Assembly (NCBI GenBank): GCA_938029515.1
Contig: CALJAQ010000060.1
Location: 1-5,349, forward strand
Source: an uncultured Nitrososphaerales archaeon
GTDB lineage: Archaea; Thermoproteota; Nitrososphaeria; Nitrososphaerales; JAAOZN01
DNA: 5,349 nt
Direction of reading: 5' to 3'
In this document: positions 1 to 4,430 of the stretch, piece by piece
How the letters are laid out: each line of letters starts with the position of its first letter
Numbering within the stretch: position 1 is the first letter of the stretch
The notes under the pieces: generated by a model
What the model saw: the letters and a program-made list of their open reading frames with translations, nothing else
Database searches by the model: none
Told to the model about the DNA's origin: nothing
Made by a program: the position numbers and the translations under genes

Positions 1-1084
1 CGAAGGAGCGATACCCTATGGTTGTCGCGAGCCTTCTAGTTAACCTACCTTTCACCTTCGCTCTAGGCTCGGGTTTTGTGCCGTAGATGTAGTTTATTAC
101 CTCATCCACGAAGACCTCGAAGCCTATAAGCGCTGACACAGGGTAGCCAGATAGCAAGAATATGGGCTTACCATCGACTACACCAACCCCAGTGGGTTTT
201 GCTGGTCTCATAGCTACACCATGCACTATTAAGCCAGGTGAACCCAGGTTCTGCACCGCCTCCGGCACCAAGTCTTTCTCACCTAAGCTTGTTCCTCCTG
301 TTGTGATTATGATGTCACACATCTTCAATCCGAGTTTAAGCTTCTCTGCTATTTTGTTAAGATCGTCTTCAACTGTGCCTAGATCTACAGGTGTACAGTT
401 TCTCTCCTTTATGAGTGCGATTAACATGGGTCTACTGCTGTTTATGACTTCGCCAGGCTTAATCACCTCACCTAACTCTTTGAGTTCGCTTCCTGTAGAT
501 AATATGCCTATTCTAAGTTTACGGTAGACACTTACCTTTGTTATGTTAGCAGATGCTAAGGCGCCTATATGCCAAGGTTTTATTCTTGTTCCTTTGAAAA
601 GTATGGGTCTGCCTTTTGTGAAGTCTTCTCCCTGCTTGGAGACGTTCCTCCATTTCGCTACTGGGCTGTAGATTAAGACTTTTTCACCTATTCTTTTAGT
701 CTGCTCTAACATAACTACTGCGTCTGCGCCGTAAGGGAGGGGGGCGCCTGTGAATATTTCAACAACCTTTCCAGTGGAGAGTGATGGCAGCTGGGATGGC
801 TCCTGCCCAGCCTCTGCCCTACCGATTACGCTCAACTCTATAGGGTTGGTTGGCGATGCGCTAAATGTGTCTGCAGCTATCACCGCGTAGCCTTCTACAG
901 CAGAGCGGTCGAATGGCGGCACGTCAACAGGCGAGATTACATCTTCAGCCAACACCCTGCTTAAACATTCGGATAAAGGCACCTCTTCAACATCAATAGC
1001 TACCTTGATGCTTTCTTTTATCCTCTCTAGAGCTTTATTTACTGTAATGAGGTCTGGGAAGCCGGACATCTTTTGCCTAACCAT
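1..1084 (-). CDS. moeA: Molybdopterin molybdenumtransferase MoeA, 3' end cut by window edge
   Basis: MoeA inserts molybdate (or tungstate) into adenylylated molybdopterin, the last step of molybdenum/tungsten cofactor synthesis, in the cytosol. I translated this frame by hand: 361 residues are visible with no stop before the edge, against about 400 for the family, so only the C-terminal beta-barrel domain IV is missing. Motifs in order: PPFDRSAVEGYAV (residues 56-68), IFTGAPLPYGADAVV (110-124), LSTGSEL (195-201), GTVEDDL (236-242), the molybdopterin-binding TTGGTSLGEKD (261-271) and LSGYPVSA (311-318). Two positions depart from the E. coli pattern: the usual DGYA is EGYA (E64), and the first proline of LPGxPVSA is serine (S312). 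The start is ATG at 1084; ATG at 1069 (residue 6) is also possible. No convincing Shine-Dalgarno site decides between them. It lies 28 bp downstream of the editing-like gene on the same strand, so co-transcription is likely. A fusion at the unseen C-terminus, known in archaeal MoeA proteins, cannot be excluded. Confidence 0.93.
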   Translation of the reverse strand, partial: MVRQKMSGFPDLITVNKALERIKESIKVAIDVEEVPLSECLSRVLAEDVISPVDVPPFDRSAVEGYAVIAADTFSASPTNPIELSVIGRAEAGQEPSQLPSLSTGKVVEIFTGAPLPYGADAVVMLEQTKRIGEKVLIYSPVAKWRNVSKQGEDFTKGRPILFKGTRIKPWHIGALASANITKVSVYRKLRIGILSTGSELKELGEVIKPGEVINSSRPMLIALIKERNCTPVDLGTVEDDLNKIAEKLKLGLKMCDIIITTGGTSLGEKDLVPEAVQNLGSPGLIVHGVAMRPAKPTGVGVVDGKPIFLLSGYPVSALIGFEVFVDEVINYIYGTKPEPRAKVKGRLTRRLATTIGYRSF

Positions 1085-1094
1085 CTCTCTACTA

Positions 1095-1109
1095 TATTAG
1101 ACTCTAATA
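1095..1109. repeat. Perfect 15-bp palindrome before moeA
   Basis: TATTAGACTCTAATA has perfect 7-bp arms around a single central base. It sits in the 28-bp gap between the stop of the editing-like gene and the start of moeA, ending 11 bp before the ATG at 1084. The symmetry with a 1-nt centre suits a dimeric DNA-binding protein better than an RNA hairpin. It is not followed by a U-rich tract, so it does not look like a terminator. An operator role is inference only. Confidence 0.4.
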
Positions 1110-1112
1110 CGC

Positions 1113-2042
1113 TTAAACCTTTGCTAAAAGCTCCTTTACCTTCCATTTAAGGGTGCCTAAAACCTGCTCAGCAGCTTTTGAAGGCACGCTTCCAGTTGAG
1201 TATTCAGGCTTCCCACCGCCGCGTCCACCAAATTCTTGGAGTACTTCTTTTAGAAGCAAGCTGCAGTCAAAGGTTAGATCTTTGCTTCTGCATAGCACAA
1301 CCAACGCATCCTTTTGAGCATCAGCCAAAAGCGCAACGGTCTTCACACTTGATATCAATTCACCAGCGCAGTCCATCAAAGCTTTGCGGTCAACGCCTCT
1401 GTATAGATTTGTATATACTTTAGTGCCATAAAGCTCTTCAGGGTTTAGATGCTCAAGCATATATCTGGTTAAGTTAGCGAGCCTTCTCCTTAGATCTTCT
1501 GCCTCTTGCTTCAGATTAAGCGTTGCGTTTAGAACTGTCTTCTGAGGCGCTCCTAAGGCTTCGCTGATCTTCATGTGCAGCGCTATTATGTCAGCAGCGT
1601 ACTCCTTAGCTCTTCCCCCTACCTCAAACCTTATTTGGTAAAGATCTCCCCCAGACCTCGAGAAGCCTGTGACTATTATGAAGCCGCATTCCTTTGTGTT
1701 ACTAACGTGCTTCCTCGCGCAAGCTGAATAGTCATAGCCTTCAACCTCTATGACCCTTACTCTGCCTGTTACCCTCTCGTCGTAAGATCTAAGGTTAGGT
1801 AAGGTTTTCTTCGCATCCTCTAAACTTTCAAAGAACCATTCTTTGACAGCTCTACCTTCATCTATCACCCTATTCGCAGCCTTAACAGCTTCTGCTACTA
1901 TATCCCAGTCCAGCTTCTTTATACGCAAATATAGTGTATTCCCCTTTTCATCGTGCATAACCTTGACTGCCGCAGCCTCAGGGGCAATCCGCTTTATGCT
2001 AGCCATAAGTATATGCTCAGCGGTATGCGCCTTCTCCAACAC
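1113..2042 (-). CDS. Free-standing alanyl-tRNA editing-like protein (tRNA_SAD + DHHA1, AlaX-related)
   Basis: This resembles the C-terminal half of alanyl-tRNA synthetase without the aminoacylation domain. Such proteins (AlaX family) hydrolyse mischarged Ser- or Gly-tRNA(Ala) in the cytosol. All four zinc ligands of the editing domain are visible: HTAEH (H6, H10) and CARKH (C108, H112), the latter in the context NTKECG typical of the family. An IRFEVGGRA segment (about 135-143) follows, then a long helical, probably coiled-coil stretch (about 150-200) and a C-terminal DHHA1/C-Ala domain ending in the glycine-rich GGRGGGKPE (272-280). The protein has 309 residues. I chose GTG at 2042: a GGTG site at 2050-2047 precedes it, and TTG at 2039 is an equally good alternative. 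The frame stays open to 2183, but that extension would overlap the divergent RAM gene and has no family similarity. The next ATG in frame would remove the HxxxH ligands. The N-terminal barrel domain of AlaX-M/L is absent. The protein is probably co-transcribed with moeA. The editing role is inferred from the family, and the exact specificity is unknown. Confidence 0.85.
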   Translation of the reverse strand: MLEKAHTAEHILMASIKRIAPEAAAVKVMHDEKGNTLYLRIKKLDWDIVAEAVKAANRVIDEGRAVKEWFFESLEDAKKTLPNLRSYDERVTGRVRVIEVEGYDYSACARKHVSNTKECGFIIVTGFSRSGGDLYQIRFEVGGRAKEYAADIIALHMKISEALGAPQKTVLNATLNLKQEAEDLRRRLANLTRYMLEHLNPEELYGTKVYTNLYRGVDRKALMDCAGELISSVKTVALLADAQKDALVVLCRSKDLTFDCSLLLKEVLQEFGGRGGGKPEYSTGSVPSKAAEQVLGTLKWKVKELLAKV

Positions 2043-2046
2043 TCTG

Positions 2047-2050
2047 CACC
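2047..2050 (-). promoter_or_regulatory. Shine-Dalgarno site GGTG for the editing-like gene
   Basis: GGTG on the minus strand lies 4 nt before GTG 2042 and 7 nt before TTG 2039. It supports a start here rather than the long upstream extension, and the spacing slightly favours the TTG. Confidence 0.4.
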
Positions 2051-2060
2051 AACATAACAA

Positions 2061-2084
2061 CCTGATAAAAGGATTTAAGTAGAG
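2061..2084. promoter_or_regulatory. Predicted divergent archaeal promoter (TATA-like core 2072-2081)
   Basis: The 61-bp divergent gap contains GATTTAAGTA (2072-2081 on the plus strand), preceded by purine-rich ATAAAAGG (2065-2072), which resembles a BRE followed by a TATA box. Its centre is about 27 bp before ATG 2104, which would give a leaderless or nearly leaderless transcript for the first RAM gene. Read on the minus strand, the near-symmetrical ACTTAAAT core (with TTTTATC beside it) would place a start near 2050, just before GTG 2042. Position and composition support this, but no transcription data are available. Confidence 0.45.
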
Positions 2085-2103
2085 CTTCTGTCGATTAAAG
2101 TTT

Positions 2104-2340
2104 ATGCGTGCATACGTCCTTCTTACAACAAGACCTGGCACCTCAGAAGAGGTTGTTAACGCGATAAAGGCTGCAAGAAACATTAAGGGTGTCGTGCAAG
2201 CCGACTCTGTGTATGGGAGGTTTGATGCTGTAGTTGTGATAGAGGCTGAAGATATAGAGACGGTAGGTAGAACCCTCTACAAGGTTATAGAAAAGATGCC
2301 TAACATAGTCCACACCGAAACACTACTTACAGTCTTCTAA
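2104..2340 (+). CDS. Stand-alone RAM-domain protein 1 (Lrp/AsnC ligand-binding domain, no HTH)
   Basis: A 78-residue protein made only of the RAM (AsnC_trans_reg) fold: beta1 YVLLTTRPG (4-12), helix 1 (about 14-25), beta2 leading into the turn GRFD (38-41), beta3 AVVVIEAED (42-50), helix 2 (about 51-64) and beta4 HTETLLTVF (70-78). Full-length Lrp proteins add an N-terminal helix-turn-helix, which is absent here. Stand-alone RAM proteins form dimers or higher rings that bind amino acids or similar small effectors and may act as partners of other regulators or enzymes. That is family knowledge; the ligand cannot be read from the sequence. The start is ATG at 2104, exactly at the beginning of the fold, with no Shine-Dalgarno site but a TATA-like box at the distance expected for a leaderless mRNA. 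It heads a run of three such genes and is about 59% identical to the next one (43 of 73 aligned residues by eye). Confidence 0.88.
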   Translation: MRAYVLLTTRPGTSEEVVNAIKAARNIKGVVQADSVYGRFDAVVVIEAEDIETVGRTLYKVIEKMPNIVHTETLLTVF

Positions 2341-2356
2341 GAGTAGCTGTAGGGGC

Positions 2357-2611
2357 ATGATCAGAGCCTTCGTGCTACTAACCACCAAACCAGGAACATC
2401 ACAAGAGATAGTCACCTCTAGAAAGATCAGAGGTGTGAAGGTTGCTAGCTCAGTCTTTGGTAGGTTTGATGCTGTGCTCGTTATCGAAGCCAAGGATCTT
2501 CAGGAGCTCGCTGAGATAATCTATGATGTTGTTGAGAACCATCCCAATGTTATGCATACTGAAACTTTAATCTCGGTCTTCCCCCCTGGAACTCATCGTG
2601 TAGATAGTTAG
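2357..2611 (+). CDS. Stand-alone RAM-domain protein 2, paralogue of protein 1
   Basis: An 84-residue RAM-only protein with the same layout as its upstream neighbour: FVLLTTKPGTS (5-15), turn GRFD (35-38), AVLVIEAKD (39-47) and HTETLISVF (67-75). It lies 16 bp after the stop of the first copy and is clearly a tandem duplicate of it. Two differences stand out. Helix 1 is four residues shorter, with no frameshift (TSRKIRG where the first copy has NAIKAARNIKG). It also carries a nine-residue tail PPGTHRVDS after the point where copy 1 ends, beginning at a run of six C (2581-2586). The start is ATG at 2357; only a weak GGGG precedes it, which suggests translation coupled to the upstream gene. The predicted role is a small-molecule-binding dimer, possibly a hetero-oligomer with its paralogues (inference). 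Confidence 0.88.
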   Translation: MIRAFVLLTTKPGTSQEIVTSRKIRGVKVASSVFGRFDAVLVIEAKDLQELAEIIYDVVENHPNVMHTETLISVFPPGTHRVDS

Positions 2612-2616
2612 GGTGA
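2611..2616 (+). promoter_or_regulatory. Shine-Dalgarno site GGGTGA for the third RAM gene
   Basis: GGGTGA overlaps the last base of the preceding stop codon and lies 5 nt before TTG 2622. It decides for the TTG start over GTG at 2613, which would sit inside the site itself. Confidence 0.5.
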
Positions 2617-2621
2617 GCATA

Positions 2622-2867
2622 TTGGCGAACATAGAAGGCATAATACTCTTTAACCTAGTTAAGGGTTGTGAGAAGGAGGCACTCGACCAGATTAAAAATC
2701 TGGTGGGTGTCAAGAAGATCTTCGTAGTCTGCGGAGAGCATGATGGCGTCGTCGTCTTCGACGTGAAGAACCTTAACGAGCTTAAAAAGATAGTTAAGAT
2801 GATGAGGGCCATAAAGGTCGTCACAAAGACCATCACGTATATAGCGGTGTATACGATTAGCACCTAG
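2622..2867 (+). CDS. Stand-alone RAM-domain protein 3, divergent copy
   Basis: An 81-residue protein (84 if GTG at 2613 is used) with the RAM strand-helix-strand pattern: beta1 GIILFNLVKG (6-15), helix 1 EKEALDQIKNL (17-27), beta2 IFVVCG (33-38), the turn GEHD (38-41) in place of GRFD, beta3 GVVVFDVKN (42-50), helix 2 LNELKKIVKMM (51-61) and a terminal strand ending YIAVYTI. It is much less like copies 1 and 2 than they are like each other, and its helix 2 is lysine-rich. The start TTG 2622 is chosen because GGGTGA lies 5 nt before it and because it brings the N-terminus close to the first strand. It begins almost directly after the second copy, so all three are very probably one transcript. 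It ends 4 bp from the stop of the convergent deoxyhypusine synthase gene. The ligand is unknown; divergence suggests a different ligand or a partner subunit. Confidence 0.8.
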   Translation: MANIEGIILFNLVKGCEKEALDQIKNLVGVKKIFVVCGEHDGVVVFDVKNLNELKKIVKMMRAIKVVTKTITYIAVYTIST

Positions 2868-2871
2868 CCTG

Positions 2872-3798
2872 TTAGATGCGTTCTAAGAGCGCTGCTACTA
2901 TAAGTGGTAGGAGCGCTGTAGCATCTCCGTGCACAGTAACGTGTTTAGCTTTTACACTAACTTTACCCCAAGAAATCGCCTCTCTTACCTCAGCTCCGCT
3001 TAGGCTACCATCATACTCAACCGCGGTTGTGATGTAGACGGCGTAATCCAATCCTCCTCTGAACTGGTTCCACCAAAGGGTGTGGTGCTTAGATATCCCT
3101 CCGCCCAACATAAGTGCTCCGCTTCTCTTAGCCTTAAAGACCACTTCAGAAAGCTCCTCCTCGTCACCCAACGGATCTATGGATATGTTCCTATGCTTCT
3201 GCCAGTAGAGCCAGAGCTGGCTGCCTACAGCTCCATCGGTTAAGCCTGGGATGAAGACCTTTACACCGTTCTTCCAACACCAATATAGTATAGATGACTC
3301 GTCTTGAATGTGTTCCCCGAGTTTTGCAGCGAGCTCACTGGATGTAATCTTAGCGTTATCTGCAAAGAGTTTCTCAAAGATCGGCTGTAGACGCTCTTCG
3401 AGCAGAGGGCCATAGGCTTCTTTTGGTAGGAGTAGGTTTCCTAACCTATGGTAGCCTTTTTTGTATAGTGTTCTGTCGTCTAAGTGGAAGCTGCCGTGCA
3501 GGTAGGCGCCCCAGCACCTTGCTAAGTCGTGGTCGAGTGTACCGCAGGTTGTTATGACCACATCGGCCATCTTCTGTTTAATAAGTTCTCTTAATACACC
3601 TCTGAGCCCAGTTGCTACCGGTGCTGCTGGGAAGGATAGGAACTTTACACACTCCCTATCTTTGACCATCTGCTCCAGTATATCTACTGCTTCTGCTAGC
3701 AGCCTTCCTGTGAAGCCTCCTGCACACTTCATCTGCTTAACTAATGCGTCGCAGCTCATATGCTTACAGAGGTTTATGTCAACAACCTTCTCCACCAT
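2872..3798 (-). CDS. dys: Deoxyhypusine synthase
   Basis: Deoxyhypusine synthase transfers the aminobutyl group of spermidine, using NAD, to one lysine of translation factor aIF5A, the first step of hypusine formation in the cytosol. The 308-residue length is normal for archaea. Visible signatures: GGFTGRLLAEA (27-37), TTCGTLDHDLAR (83-94), the GNLLLPKEAYGPL segment (120-132), LTDGAVGSQLWLY (186-198), GGGISKHH (232-239), YAVYITTA (252-259), EYDGSLSGA (261-269) and SWGK, whose K279 aligns with the catalytic lysine (K329 in human). H238 aligns with the human active-site histidine. The human polyamine-binding aspartates 243 and 316 align with S193 and L266, and the human TSN NAD loop with PAA (57-59). 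These may be archaeal-type variants. The ATG at 3798 follows GGTGG by 7 nt. The gene is 2 bp downstream of the phosphoribosyltransferase stop, so the two are surely co-transcribed. A related homospermidine-synthase-like activity is the main alternative. Confidence 0.93.
   Translation of the reverse strand: MVEKVVDINLCKHMSCDALVKQMKCAGGFTGRLLAEAVDILEQMVKDRECVKFLSFPAAPVATGLRGVLRELIKQKMADVVITTCGTLDHDLARCWGAYLHGSFHLDDRTLYKKGYHRLGNLLLPKEAYGPLLEERLQPIFEKLFADNAKITSSELAAKLGEHIQDESSILYWCWKNGVKVFIPGLTDGAVGSQLWLYWQKHRNISIDPLGDEEELSEVVFKAKRSGALMLGGGISKHHTLWWNQFRGGLDYAVYITTAVEYDGSLSGAEVREAISWGKVSVKAKHVTVHGDATALLPLIVAALLERI
2888..2917. repeat. Imperfect inverted repeat inside the 3' end of the deoxyhypusine synthase gene
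   Basis: AGCGCTGCTAC (2888-2898) and GTAGGAGCGCT (2907-2917) pair at 10 of 11 positions across an 8-nt loop. The repeat begins 21 bp past the stop of the last RAM gene, on its downstream side. It could fold in the plus-strand RAM transcript as it runs into the convergent gene. No T-rich tract follows, and the bases are also constrained by coding, so a terminator role is weakly supported. Confidence 0.25.
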
Positions 3799-3800
3799 CT

Positions 3801-4394
3801 TTATTCCACCTTTAACCGCTCTAAGACCCGCTTAACCTCCTTCTTAGAAAACTTTAAGTCAGCTACGAGGATCTTTTCGGTGTTTTTGACACTCTTTGTC
3901 TTAGAATAGATTTCCTCGCAAGCTTCTCTGACCTCCCAAGGGTAAAAGACCCAGCCCCTAACTTTCTTGATGTAGAAGTCTGGTATGTAGGTTGACTCCT
4001 CTTTTACGAGCATAGCTGCGCTTCTAACCTCCTTCGGTCTGTTAGGTTGAATTAGTTGCATAACGGTTGATAAGCTTTGGCCTGAATCAACTATGTCATC
4101 TACAACCAAGACCCTCTTTCCAGCTACGCATCCCCTTGGCGGCTTCTGATAGATATCTAACTCACCCCTCGACCCAGCCTTTAAATAAGATCTTATGTTA
4201 ACTGTATAGAGTCTTCCAATTCTTAGCCTATCAGCTAAAAGCGCACCGACTACAGCGCCACCTTTCATCACAGCCAATATTGTATTAGGCTGATAGTTGC
4301 TGTAGACCAGCTCAGCCAGCTCTGAAGCATATTCTTCAAACTCACCCCAGCTTAGAGAAAGGTAGGTTGCGTCAGCGACATCTACGCTTAACAT
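3801..4394 (-). CDS. Purine phosphoribosyltransferase (xanthine/hypoxanthine/guanine type)
   Basis: A type I phosphoribosyltransferase that joins a purine base to PRPP, giving the nucleoside monophosphate and pyrophosphate (purine salvage, cytosol). The PRPP-binding motif VLVVDDIVDSGQS is at 95-107 with the acidic pair D99/D100, the pyrophosphate-loop KGG at 44-46, and a base-pocket segment WVFYPWE at 148-154 that resembles the hood of Gpt-like xanthine-guanine enzymes. This motif argues for a 6-oxopurine substrate, but the exact base cannot be fixed. About 40 residues follow the core (157-197), rich in lysine and glutamate and predicted helical, with an ending EKILVADLKFSKKEVKRVLER that hints at a small helix-turn-helix-like element. 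The start ATG 4394 is the only candidate before the conserved N-terminus; an AGAGGG directly abuts it, too close for a normal Shine-Dalgarno site. It lies 36 bp after the prenyltransferase gene and 2 bp before deoxyhypusine synthase, so it is probably the middle gene of an operon. Confidence 0.88.
   Translation of the reverse strand: MLSVDVADATYLSLSWGEFEEYASELAELVYSNYQPNTILAVMKGGAVVGALLADRLRIGRLYTVNIRSYLKAGSRGELDIYQKPPRGCVAGKRVLVVDDIVDSGQSLSTVMQLIQPNRPKEVRSAAMLVKEESTYIPDFYIKKVRGWVFYPWEVREACEEIYSKTKSVKNTEKILVADLKFSKKEVKRVLERLKVE
3806..3810 (-). promoter_or_regulatory. Shine-Dalgarno site GGTGG for deoxyhypusine synthase
   Basis: GGTGG lies within the last codons of the phosphoribosyltransferase gene, 7 nt before ATG 3798. 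Good spacing supports that start and internal translation of a shared mRNA. Confidence 0.6.
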
Positions 4395-4430
4395 CCCTCT
4401 TACAGTAGGTTTTTGGTGATAGTTATCTCT

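Noticed and set aside
162..527. Plus-strand 121-codon open frame inside moeA
   Set aside because: It runs antisense to MoeA motifs that translate perfectly on the other strand, and its composition looks like a shadow frame.
1178..1423. Plus-strand 81-codon open frame inside the editing-like gene
   Set aside because: It is antisense to the DHHA1 region and shows no family pattern or ribosome-binding site.
1843..2082. Plus-strand 79-codon open frame inside the editing-like gene
   Set aside because: It is antisense to the editing domain, with an apparent hydrophobicity that comes from the opposite strand's codons.
2043..2183. N-terminal extension of the editing-like protein by 47 residues to an ATG at 2183
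   Set aside because: It would overlap the well-supported divergent RAM gene by 80 bp, shows no similarity to editing domains, and a GTG/TTG start with a GGTG site lies right at the conserved HxxxH motif.
2613..2615. GTG at 2613 as the start of the third RAM gene
   Set aside because: It overlaps the GGGTGA Shine-Dalgarno site, which is well placed for TTG 2622. The GTG has no site of its own, although it remains possible and would add only three residues.
2567..2863. Minus-strand 98-codon open frame opposite the third RAM gene
   Set aside because: It is the antisense shadow of a recognisable RAM domain. Its hydrophobic, threonine-rich translation matches no family and would collide with two real genes.
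3554..3835. Plus-strand 93-codon open frame opposite deoxyhypusine synthase
   Set aside because: It is a shadow of the conserved N-terminal part of deoxyhypusine synthase and spans the operon junction without its own signals.
4395..4430. Promoter or terminator between the prenyltransferase and phosphoribosyltransferase genes
   Set aside because: The 36-bp gap has no clear TATA-like box at the right distance, no stable inverted repeat and no long T tract on the minus strand.
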